From: Seminavis robusta
Lineage: Eukaryota > Bacillariophyta > Bacillariophyceae > Naviculales > Naviculaceae
Assembly: GCA_903772945.1 (NCBI GenBank)
Contig: CAICTM010000918.1
Location: 1 to 42,769, forward strand
Length of the DNA stretch: 42,769 bases
Direction of reading: 5' to 3'
Shown here: positions 10,609 to 19,833 of the stretch, piece after piece
Numbering within the stretch: position 1 is the first letter of the stretch
Layout of the letters: every line of letters starts with the position of its first letter
The notes under the pieces: model-generated
The model's database searches: none
Told to the model about the DNA's origin: nothing
Seen by the model: the letters and a program-made list of their open reading frames with translations, nothing else
Program-made: the position numbers and the translations under genes

Positions 10609-11927
10609 GTGAGACGCACCATTCGTACGCAGCAACTCCAGCATCCACAAAGGCACTGCTACGGACTGTCCAACGCTTCTCTTGGCTTGCTCCTACCGGT
10701 TCATTTGAACTGAAACCAAGTCAGGGTTGACGACTGCAAACGATGGAAGTCCTGCTATTGACACAAGCCAGCCCCGCTGTAAGCTACGACTGCACTGCAC
10801 TGCACTGCACAATGACCAGGACCAACGAGTATATGCTGTCCCATTGCATTTTAGAAGCCGTGACGACCCGTGAAGGCGGCGTCTGAGAGGCGAGCGAGGT
10901 GCTTCGCATGTGATCTAGCTAGGCGCATCTTCATTGCTACGAGGTTTGTGCATACGGTGTAAGCGCTACATCTCCCATACCAGTACAATCGGCAAGCAAA
11001 GCAGTGGACAAACCTCGAAGAAGCCGTGAGAAAACATGAGGGTGGACGCTCGCGTTTCGTCTTAAAAGATAGCTTTGCCTCTTGGGTGTGAGAAACGTTT
11101 GCTCTCGCTCACTCTTGCCGAGTCAACAACATGCATGTCTGGCAGCGTAGGCCTATGCATGAAGAGCTTCTTCTGTTGAGTGTGTGGTTTCGTCTGGCTG
11201 AGACCGGTTTTAGCTTGTCTAGCTAGCTAGGTGGTGTGGGCCAGGTACCGGTATGGCACATGCATGTAGTGTACTGGCTGGCAAGTTGTTGGACTTTTTC
11301 GACCAACAATAGGTCTCAGACAACTGAGACATCCGAGTGGCAGCCTACTTCCTCCCTTCTGCATGCTGGGGGCTTGAGCTGTTTTCAAGACGAGATTACT
11401 GAAGCTCGTTCTTGCATACTGGTCCTCGTTACACTGGTACATGTACGTGGGTGGCTTTTAACACGTGTTAATAACTGGCATGCACAATTTTTTGGAACGG
11501 GGATGGGTCATTAGTCAGCTGTTCTGATGCTTCAACACTCTCATGAGCTGTTTTCCTGCCGAGGTCAGATCTAATACCACTATTAATACTCCATTTTTAT
11601 ACTTCTGCCAAGAAAAGGATATAGTCTTGACCCAGTCCGTATCCTGTCTTCATCACAAAAGTTCCAGGGTACCACTCGATGACCTTTTTGCATACCGGTA
11701 CCAAGAACATGCCAACTACCTACCGGTATCGGTGTTGGCTACGCAAGGTAAAGCACTCCGCCTTACGGGGAACCCCATCCAATATCCAAGCATGTCAGCG
11801 TCATAACGTCCCAGCGTCTTATCAGCACTCTTGACTGACTGGTGCTGCAGCACCTTCACTTTTTACGATACTTCAGTTCTGGCTTCACAATTTCTGAAAG
11901 CAAAAAGCAAAAAACACCACTACCAAA
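10609..11927. other. Intergenic, no gene seen
   Basis: 1.3 kb between the PPR gene and U-box gene A. It contains the pentamer repeat CTGCA (about four copies, 10790-10810), GCTAGC runs at 11220, and ACCGGT palindromes at 11242, 11694 and 11722. No protein-like frame. Confidence 0.4.
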
Positions 11928-12248
11928 ATGAACAGCAGCATGAACAGCATCATGAACAACAGCAACAGCAGCATGAGCTCAACACCAGACCACTTCCTCT
12001 GCCCACTAACATTGGAGGTTATGGAACATCCAGTTACACACAAGGAAACAGGGAATACCTTTGAGAAGGGAGCCATATTTGAATGGATGTTTGTCCACCA
12101 AAAAACTACTTGTCCATTGACCAGACAACCTTTGCGTCCCTCTGATTTGGAAGATAACGATGTGCTCAAGTACATGATTGATCAGTGGAAAGATGTGGAA
12201 GAAATGGAGATGAGGCTGGAACAAATTATTGCAAGCTCCAGGCGATAG
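11928..12248 (+). CDS. U-box A: small stand-alone U-box protein
   Basis: 106 aa, ATG at 11928 (context CCAAAATGA), TAG at 12246-12248. The N-terminal 20 residues are Ser/Asn/Met-rich low complexity. Residues ~21-95 form a U-box: HFLCPLTLEVMEHPVTHKE, GNTFEKGAIFEWMF, TTCPLTRQPLRPSDL, then a hydrophobic/acidic helix (LKYMIDQWKDVEEMEMRLEQII). U-box domains have a RING-like fold without zinc and recruit E2 enzymes for ubiquitin transfer. No substrate-binding domain is present, unusual for an E3, so it may act as an adaptor or partner protein. A CAA/A-rich leader precedes the ATG. Paralogous to B, C, D and E. Ubiquitin-ligase activity is inferred from the family. Confidence 0.8.
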   Translation: MNSSMNSIMNNSNSSMSSTPDHFLCPLTLEVMEHPVTHKETGNTFEKGAIFEWMFVHQKTTCPLTRQPLRPSDLEDNDVLKYMIDQWKDVEEMEMRLEQIIASSRR

Positions 12249-13119
12249 CAGGCCAGACTGGACGTCAAGCCATTGCTGTCCAGGGCTTTGTCCCACAAGC
12301 AAGTTGCAGCAACTGTGAAGGCCGGCCGTTTCCAGCCCTGCCAGCCGAATTCCAACTGAATCTAATAGGCTTCATGTAACATTATTATTAGTGTACCAAA
12401 GACAGAGACAAGAAACGAAAACCCTCCTCTACCGAAGCACCCATTCAGCAAGCAGCCGTTTCTGCCCCATGCTAGATCTAGTAGTCTGCTTTGGTTTTGT
12501 TTGTGTAAATTATGCTCTTTATGCTGGTTATCTACAGGGCCACTCGCCCCGGTATGACTATGTCCCTTACATGGGACCTATCTTGGTGTCAGGACCTATC
12601 TTGACATCCCTCTTGTCATGAATATTGCAGTATCGTTCATGGGTTTTGGGTTTGGTAGAAGCGAGGATGTCCTCAATTTTCAGGGGAACGAAAGCACTGT
12701 ACTAGCAAGGGAAAGTACTGCCCACCAACTAGTGCAATAAGGAAAGATCTCTTCCGCCCGCAAGGAATATAAAATACAGGGAGAATGCAGAGGTTCAATT
12801 TCAGAAAAACCCGTCAAAAGATACTACTGCAAGCTCCGGCGACGATTGGCAAACAAGCTACCAAACCACCAAGGCAATCAATCATTTATAGAACTATTTG
12901 AGGTGGTAAAAGTTGTTGCCAAAACGAAGGAGGTAAAAGATCGCTGCTGAACGACGATCCACCTCCCTCCCAAGCGATCTGATCAGCAGCCAGTGGAAGG
13001 TTGTGTCGGATCCATCTGATAGCTAGGAGTCACAGATGAAACCGTTCGCTGGCTGGCTGGACGCAACGGGCACCTAGATGTTACCAGTACGCTTCTCAAG
13101 CGGCCAATACAGCCGTCCG
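12249..13119. other. Intergenic downstream of U-box A, no gene seen
   Basis: No protein-like frame. AT-rich patches lie around 12375-12390. The sequence becomes part of the duplicated upstream block near 13120. Confidence 0.35.
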
Positions 13120-14660
13120 GTGATGGGTCACAGTGGGAATCGAATCCATGCATGATTGCAACACCGCCCCTTGGTGTCAACTCCAACAGCCTTGGCACTT
13201 GGCATGCAGAAGCGGTTTGATCGGAAAACTCAAAGAGCAACCCAGTTTACACAATGTCATCCAAGCAAGGTCATGGATGGGATCTGCTTCGGCATCCCAT
13301 GTTATACAACCTTGTCAATTCCGGAGGAAGTTAACCAACCAAGCAAGGTCAATCTGCATCTGCAGCCTTCCCGAGAGTGCGGAGTTCGCGTCTGGCAGCA
13401 CTCGCGAGCCAACCAACCAGACGGACTCGAATTAAATTGAAACAAAAAAATCTGTTCGTGGTTTGTGGTACGGCTGCTATGCAACGTTAATGAGGAGCAT
13501 TAGTTCTGAACACTGAAGACTCTTCTCCTCAATTTCAGGTAGTCTGCGTAGCAATAAATCTTGGAATTTGCTTCATAAAGCTTGGAGATGCAGCGATGCA
13601 GCAACTGGCTCAATGACTGACATTAATTGAATGGAGCCTCTTTTCGACAACTCGTTGTTTAATAGAAACGATATGGCTGGCACTTGCTGGGTTCTTCAGC
13701 CCCAAAAAGGTTCCAGAAAACGGCTCTAACTAAGACCCAGCGTCTTGGAGCCCTTCTTTTCTGTTGGTGCAGTCAGAAATAGCAAGGGTACCAGTGTGGG
13801 CCAAAGGCAGTTTTCAGTGGTCAGGATCAAAGTAGTAATAACCACCAAGGTGCCTTCCTGAACTGCAAACAAGTGGGTGGGAATAGCTGTGGGAATGTAC
13901 TTTTCTCTTACCGGCGATGGTGCCCCAATCTAGTAGCAACGGGATCCTAGCTAGTGATGGGTCACAGTGGGAATCCATGCATGCTTGCAACATAATCTTT
14001 GGTCAACAGCTCCAACAGCCTCCGCATGCAGCCAGAAGCGGTTTAATCGAAAAACTCTGCAACCCAGTTTTCACATTTTCTGTGGCAACAGCTGCCAGTA
14101 CCTCTCTATAATTGCGGCATGCAGAAGCCAGTCTAACTTGTGGTACGATGGCAGAGCTGATGACAGTCGGAGCCAGAAGAGGACCAGTACTAATACTCTG
14201 CCAGTGATTGAATCCTACTACTAGTACTATTAATAGTAACTACCATAGGTTGCATTTCTGACGATCTATTAAGTCATAGAGATGAAGCAACTGGCATAAT
14301 TAGATCATAATTACTGACCAACTTCAATAAAGCCTCTTCTTGACAAAACATTATTTAACAAGGTGATTAACCTAGCACTTGATGGGGTTCTTCAAGGGGA
14401 AAGATGCGTGGCAAAACGGCTCTGGAAGACCCAGCCTCCAAACCCCTTCTTTTCTGTGGGGCTACTGTTAGGGGCAGTGAGTGCTTGGAACCCCAAACAA
14501 CTCTCCGGTACCAGTAAAGGCAATACCGTAGCTACCGGTAGGCAGTTTTCGGTGGTCACAGGCGAAAAGAGATGTGAAAGCAAACCAGCAACAGTGCCTT
14601 CCTCAAGAGCAAACAAGTGAGTGGGAGTGATATCTTTTCCCGTGACAGTGATCGTGCTCC
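13120..14660. repeat. Two diverged tandem copies of a 0.7-0.85-kb block upstream of U-box B
   Basis: Copy 1 spans about 13120-13925 and copy 2 about 13955-14660. Matching landmarks, in the same order: GATGGGTCACAGTGGGAATC at 13122 and 13957; GCAGAAGCGGTTTGATCG versus CAGAAGCGGTTTAATCG near 13206 and 14033; GAGCCTCTTTTCGACAA versus AAGCCTCTTCTTGACAA near 13636 and 14331; CCCTTCTTTTCTGT near 13750 and 14445; AGGCAGTTTTC near 13807 and 14541; GTGCCTTCCT near 13850 and 14594. Copy 2 sits just before U-box B. Similar short pieces occur upstream of D (about 17375) and E (about 27665). No coding content is apparent. Confidence 0.75.
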
Positions 14661-14776
14661 GAGTTTCGCTCGACTCTCGGACCCAAGATAGCTCCCAAGA
14701 TAGTCCTCCCACAATTCCAAAACCAACAAACAAAACTCTCTGCGCAACAGATAACCACATCAAACAAAAAACCACC

Positions 14777-15055
14777 ATGAGCCAACACGGAAGTCCAAGT
14801 GCCCCCCGTCGCTTTGTGTGCCCTCTCACTCTTGATGTGATGGAAAATCCTGTGACAAACAAGGAGACTGGGAAAACCTATGAAAAGAAAGCCATCCTTG
14901 AATGGGTCTATTTGCATGGACATGCCACCTGCCCTTTGACCAGGAAGCCATTGCATCCTTCTGACCTTCAAGAGGATGACGTACTTCAATACGAGATTTC
15001 TCAATGGAAGGAAGTAGCTGCCATGGAAGCCAAGTTGGCAGATATTCTGTTCTAA
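14777..15055 (+). CDS. U-box B: 92-aa stand-alone U-box protein
   Basis: ATG at 14777 in an ACCACCATGA context, TAA at 15053-15055. An upstream in-frame GTG at 14621 would add unrelated residues and is not favoured. The 92 residues are almost only U-box: RFVCPLTLDVMENPVTNKE, TYEKKAILEWVY, ATCPLTRKPLHPSDL, ending in the helix YEISQWKEVAAMEAKLADI. This is close to the minimum size of a U-box fold with flanking helices. It shares 75 of 92 residues with gene C on the opposite strand 0.9 kb away, including the N-terminal MSQHGSP and the whole domain, so the two are recent duplicates. The leader is A/CAA-rich. Predicted E2-binding, ubiquitin-ligase-like role (inference). Confidence 0.8.
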   Translation: MSQHGSPSAPRRFVCPLTLDVMENPVTNKETGKTYEKKAILEWVYLHGHATCPLTRKPLHPSDLQEDDVLQYEISQWKEVAAMEAKLADILF

Positions 15056-15945
15056 GCAAGGCATGTCAGTCAACCGAACCTTTGAAGCACAGTAAAGACA
15101 GAAGTCCACAACAAAGCAAGGCTCTCCAGACGCTCTTACAGTGTGCAAGAACCGTAAACGACGCAAGAATCGGAGAGATTGCATGGCGACAGCAAAAGCA
15201 AGACAGTAGGGAAAGAACCAAAAATTGGCCAGCCATGAAGAGCTGGCGCGGGGGCCTAGTACCATACCCGAAGGGTAAAGATATCACAAGCAAATCAAAA
15301 GCAAAACATAAACTAAATATCAAACTGAAAGCGCTAACTTGAGTGGTTGTCGAGGAACCGTACTCAGCAGCGCCTCTGCAGACAGATCCGCCATCAGACA
15401 AGCCCAGCTGATTGCTCCCTCCAACAATCGCGGGAGCAGGATGCAAACTCAAGCATTAGTCATTGCGGCCTTGGCAGCAGATCGAAAATTTTAATGTGTC
15501 GCACACAAAAAATGACTCGAACTGCATGTTCGCAAGGCGTACCGATAATTTTAAGGCAGGGCAGCTGTGTGCATGCAGCGTAGGCGTTCCGAAAGCCTTC
15601 AGGTTTTCCTTCCAAGCTGTTATGAAGTACTAGACAACATGATAAAAGCAGTTTTGAAGTATAAGGAATGTGTGCTAGAAGTTTCATTGTTTATTCTGTA
15701 GCTTTTTAACTATTACGGCCATTCAGGCCTGATTACTCCGCTTGTTTTCAATTTGTAGTAGATATGGTCACTCTTTGGGTGGGCTGACGCCCTTCTCCGA
15801 TTCGAGAGGCAGACCTGTTCCTGTTGCGTTGTAAACGCAATCTTTTCCCTTGTGATTTTCACGCGGGACCACTTGTAAAATTTGGCTTGGTTTGGCTTGG
15901 CTTGGTTTGAGTCAATGTTCATGTCTCTTGTCTTTGCGATTCCCA
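15056..15945. other. Region between convergent U-box genes B and C
   Basis: Probably holds both 3' ends. No protein-like frame. TTGGCTTGG is repeated at 15881-15905. No extended inverted repeat beyond the two coding regions was obvious by eye. Confidence 0.35.
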
Positions 15946-16224
15946 CTAGTAGAGAATGCTCTCCAATCTTGCTTCCATGGCAGATATTTCCTTCCATTGA
16001 GAAATTTCAAACTGAAGCATATCATCATCTTGAAGGTCGGCAGGGTGCAATGGCTTCCTTGTCAATGGGCAGGTGGCATTTCCATGGCGATACACCCATT
16101 CAAGGATGGCTTCCTTCTCAAACGTTTTCCCAGTCTCCTTGTGAGTGACGGGATTCTCCATCACATCAAGTGTAAGGGGGCAGACAAAGCGACAAGGGGC
16201 ATCTGGACTTCCGTGTTGGCTCAT
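15946..16224 (-). CDS. U-box C: 92-aa stand-alone U-box protein, inverted paralog of B
   Basis: Minus-strand ATG at 16224 (CACCATGAGC context), TAG at 15946-15948. The frame stays open upstream to 16419, but the extra 65 residues are not conserved, whereas the MSQHGSP start matches gene B. Domain: RFVCPLTLDVMENPVTHKE, TFEKEAILEWVY, ATCPLTRKPLHPADL, with a C-terminal helix FEISQWKEISAMEARLESI. 17 of 92 positions differ from B, mostly conservatively (K/R, E/D, Y/F, V/I), which suggests purifying selection. A short segment bounded by 21-bp inverted repeats starts about 240 bp upstream of its start codon. Predicted ubiquitin-ligase-like role (inference). Confidence 0.8.
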   Translation of the reverse strand: MSQHGSPDAPCRFVCPLTLDVMENPVTHKETGKTFEKEAILEWVYRHGNATCPLTRKPLHPADLQDDDMLQFEISQWKEISAMEARLESILY

Positions 16225-16463
16225 GGTGAAGGTAAAGGTAAAGAAAAGCTGAGTGAGGCTGACTGTTGCAAACTTGCTGATTTCGAATTGTGAGAGCTGA
16301 AGTGGAAGATTTGGATTCTTCCTGGAACGGATTGGAGTGATATGAGGCAGGATCTGACACAACCCCGCCAGCACGGAAGGGTCAGCCTTCCGCCAACTCA
16401 AAAGCAACTCATTACCCAATCGCCGTTGGGATCTTCTTCGTTGATCTTATCTGTTGGGGGTAA

Positions 16464-16957
16464 ACTCCTCCCTTGATATTAAGAGAGTCCGAGATAAGAT
16501 GTCGAGTACTGAGATTTGCTAGAATGTGAAGATATTTGAGACACTCAGATCTGCACTAGCTAGAGCTAAGATACCCAGCAAGAGCTAAGATACCCAGCAA
16601 GCACTCTCCCTTGGTTGGGCATATAAGAGATTGACAGATGATACAATGACAATTTTCTACAACAAAATGCCTTGAAAACAGGTGCCAAAAGTCAAAAATT
16701 TCGCCTCCGGCAGACGAAACACTGTTCTTTCCTCTCTTCACATAAGGGTATGTTTTTAAAATAAGATGGGAAGCAGAGTAGAAATGTTGGTATGTACCAT
16801 ACTACTAGTATGGTCAATAGAGATGGCAAGAAAGCTAAGATGTTGCCTTTGCACCCTGAATTTAAACAAAATGATAAGAAGATTCTGTACGCTTGCTTGC
16901 TAAGATGGCTTCAGGGTTCAGGAGAACTTAGAGACATCTTAATATCAAGGGAGGAGT
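16464..16957. mobile_element. 494-bp segment with perfect 21-bp terminal inverted repeats
   Basis: 16464-16484 (ACTCCTCCCTTG...) is the exact reverse complement of 16937-16957. The internal sequence has no protein-like frame. It holds a 19-bp direct duplication (AGCTAAGATACCCAGCAAG at 16563 and 16582) and a TATA-like GCATATAAGAGA at 16619. The size, lack of coding capacity and perfect TIRs fit a MITE-like non-autonomous DNA element. The purine-rich AAGGGAGGAG ends also resemble LTR-element polypurine tracts in inverted orientation. I could not identify a target-site duplication. Confidence 0.45.
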
Positions 16958-18317
16958 GATGTACCGGTATCGGTACCGGTACCGGGGCACTACCCAGTAA
17001 TGATTGGACCGTGACGATGCTGCCGCTGGCAGTACTCCAGTAACACTGTACAACGTGTGTACAGTGTACAGTACCGGTACCGGTACTAGCCACCTCTAGC
17101 TAGTGCCGGCAACGGCAATGTGTGTCTGAAAGTTTGGAAGGGGTTGGTCGCAAGAGCACAATCCAACGAAGTCTTTTAGACCTTTAGACTACTCCAAGAC
17201 TTGGCATTAATTAATAGTCAACCTTCTAGATCTGCATAATTACTGTTGAGTGTTCCGCCTTTCCGATGATGACATTGTGCTTATTGTCACAAGTAATAGA
17301 TCGGGTTGCTTGTGACTGAGCGTATGACTTTGGCACACAAAAAAAGCATAATTATAGTGAATGATTTAAGGTGGAGCCCCTTTTTAGAAACATTGCACAG
17401 ATAGATGTCTTGGGATTTAAGAAGTGCTCGGACAGTTTAGATGTGAGCTTCTGGGAAGCTCAAAGGAGGACAAAGGATAGCATGCATAGTACATAGTAGT
17501 CTAGGATTAGAATTATTGTCAACAATTGAAATCTCCAACTCTAACTTGACCACTCTTGGAAATCCGAGCTCCGAGTAGCCGGCGAGCAGATGACGAGTTG
17601 AAGTAGACTACTCTAGTACCGGTAGCTAGCTACTCGCTGACTAGCTCGAGTGCTCGAGTTGAGGAGTTGTCGTTGCTGCATGCTGTTTTCAGTGTTGTGT
17701 TGCCAGCACCGCTCAGGACTTTGGATCGCCCCATTCGCAGTCAAGCTGTCCAGGAGGCAGGAGGACTTTATTCTTGCCAGTGGCACATATGCATAGATGA
17801 TGATGGCGATGCGAGGGGCTGATCAGAACAGTTACTGATAACTGGTGCGTACTGGTATGCGTCATCTCCCACAGGTACTGCGGCTGGCAAGCTCCCAAAG
17901 CCGCATTACAGCTGACGGATTCAAGCAAGTACATGTGAAGGGTTCTCCATCAAGTTGAAGAGCTGTTGAAAGTGTGTTTCGATGCTGCATGTTTATGCAG
18001 GAAGTGGTACCGGTACTATTAATAGTACTATTTTTAAAAATAGTACTCGTACAGTTCGCACTGTGGACACGAATTTGCTGCCTGGGTTGTGGTACGTACT
18101 CGAGTATGTACTCTAGCTCTAGTAGGTTGTCTTATCCAGCCGAGTTTGCACCAGGCTTCTTTGAGGTTGCTTTGCCCAAGTGGTACGATACGAGTGCCTT
18201 TTGGCCAGTGAAAATTAGAAATTAGTTTTGTTCATCCCATCTCTCACAATTTCAAGGATTCTGAAAACAAATACTACCCCGCACAAATACTACAGAAGAA
18301 ACAAAGAAACACCAACC
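16958..18317. other. Intergenic upstream of U-box D, palindrome-rich
   Basis: No gene seen. ACCGGT/GGTACC palindromes are dense at 16963-16985 and 17073-17086. A segment near 17437 (TTTAGATGTGAGCTTC) resembles 27704 (TTTAGATTGTAGCTTC) upstream of U-box E. A perfect 24-bp palindrome lies at 18024-18047. Confidence 0.4.
18024..18047. repeat. Perfect 24-bp palindrome upstream of U-box D
   Basis: The half-site AGTACTATTTTT is followed directly by its reverse complement with no spacer. An overlapping palindrome centred on ATTAAT (GTACTATTAATAGTAC) lies just to its left, and the same ACTATTAATAGT occurs at about 14226 upstream of U-box B. Could be a binding site, a cruciform or a by-product of element insertion. 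Confidence 0.6.
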
Positions 18318-18749
18318 ATGTTGACTACTACGATCACTCCTTTGCACCAACAAACTCCTTCCAAGCAAGTTAGCCCTGGCTTCAAGTCCAATCCCAGAAG
18401 AACAAGAAACCCCAAGACAGCTCTCGCTGCCATGGACGAAGACGACAAGGATGAAATTCTGAGTTCCAGTGCTCCCAGCCACTTTTATTGTCCACTGACT
18501 CTGCAAGTCATGGAGAATCCTGTCCGAAACAAGAAAACAGGTCACCACTTTGAAAAGGGTATAATTCTGGAGTGGCTGTTCGTTCATGGCAATGCCACTT
18601 GTCCTCTGACGCGTAAAGCACTGCATCCATCGGATTTGGAAGATGATGAAGTCCTCCAAGTGGAGATTGCACAATGGAAAGAAATGGAAGAGATGGAGAT
18701 GCGACTGGCCGGTATCCTGTCCCCAGAGTCCTCTTGGGGGTGCTATTAA
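18318..18749 (+). CDS. U-box D: U-box protein with N-terminal extension
   Basis: 143 aa from ATG 18318 (ACCAACCATGTTG), TAA at 18747-18749. A TTG-initiated extension to 18228 is open but unlikely. Residues 1-55 are Thr/Ser/Pro-rich then basic (SNPRRTRNPKT) and acidic (MDEDDKDE), probably disordered. The U-box follows: HFYCPLTLQVMENPVRNKK, HHFEKGIILEWLF, ATCPLTRKALHPSDL and the helix VEIAQWKEMEEMEMRLAGIL. The basic patch could be a nuclear localisation signal, but this is speculative. The leader is CAA/A-rich as in the other copies. No second functional domain is visible. Confidence 0.8.
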   Translation: MLTTTITPLHQQTPSKQVSPGFKSNPRRTRNPKTALAAMDEDDKDEILSSSAPSHFYCPLTLQVMENPVRNKKTGHHFEKGIILEWLFVHGNATCPLTRKALHPSDLEDDEVLQVEIAQWKEMEEMEMRLAGILSPESSWGCY

Positions 18750-19833
18750 AACCGCAATGCGAGCGACAGAGACACGCTACGAGAATCCAGCAATCAGAGG
18801 GCAACATTGCTTCTTCTTGTGCTCCAACATAAGCTACTAGAATTACATGTATTACTACCCCTAAAATGATGTTACTATTTAAAAAGGAGTACATGCCCAA
18901 GAGCTACGGGCGCCTACTAGCTAGTACCGGTAGCAGAAGGGACATGCTCACTACTGCCTGGCTACAAGTAAGTTTAAAAGTAGTATCAATGCGTCCATGT
19001 CATGGATCAATCTAACAAAGCGCCAAGTCAGGTTCCGTTTTGATGGTCGACTGGGTGGTTGTTGGGTCGGATGCAATCATTGGTGATCCAACCAGTCCGT
19101 CATCTTGGCATTCCTACTAGCAGGCCCAACGGCACACCGAAACATCCAATCTGATGTCCGCTCTTAGCGCTTGGCGCGACACCAACACAGTCTTCCATGT
19201 CTTGTGGTGTCGGCTTTCAATCTTGATTCAGGCTTTCAGGCTTCTTTGCTATATATTAATAGAGGCCGGGCTTCTTTCTCTTGAGACTAAGTCTTTTCGG
19301 TCGCTAAAACATTCAATGTTCAAGCGTTCAAGCCCCAAGCGAACCTCCACTGATCCGTTCATCTCTGCCGTTTGTACATGACATATGACATTGTAGACGT
19401 GAGGCGACAACCTTTCATAGCTAACTTTGTTTAAGATCTTGGAAGCACTTCACGATGATTCAATTGTTAACAACGATGCTCTCTTCGCAATGTCGCAACA
19501 AAAGAAGCGAAGCAGCAAAGAGCGTTTTGCGCCTTTGTGTTGGCTCAGCTGTTGGCTCCCATCTGAAATCTGAAGGGGTGCACCGTCGTTGTGGATTTGG
19601 AACTTCGTTCAATCTTTCCCTCGATGAGGGAGCTGATGAGGGTCAATCGAGTGCGACTCGACTCAGTCGAATCAAACCGAATGATTCGATTCAATCGAAT
19701 ACTGCAATCGAATGACCTGCACTATCGGTACAGCGTACGACCGCTGTACCGGCGGCTTGTACGGTGCACGTTGCCAGTACATGTACATGTAGAGCTAAAC
19801 ACACCCGTAGACTAACGGCTGTATCTTTGCCAG
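18750..19833. other. Intergenic between U-box D and ATP-grasp gene
   Basis: No protein-like frame. Clustered TCGAAT repeats (about 19650-19715) lie just upstream of the ATP-grasp gene. ACCGGT occurs at 18925 and 19747. Confidence 0.4.

Noticed and set aside
13130..13150. GGAATCGAATCC resembling a tRNA T-arm
   Set aside because: No acceptor, D-arm or anticodon stem can be built around it, and the motif lies in a duplicated block where the second copy lacks it.
14392..15265. Long minus-strand frames across U-box B
   Set aside because: They are antisense to a well-supported U-box gene, and their content follows from its codons.
16464..16957. Complete LTR retrotransposon
   Set aside because: No gag, protease, integrase or reverse-transcriptase sequence is present; only the polypurine-like ends hint at one.
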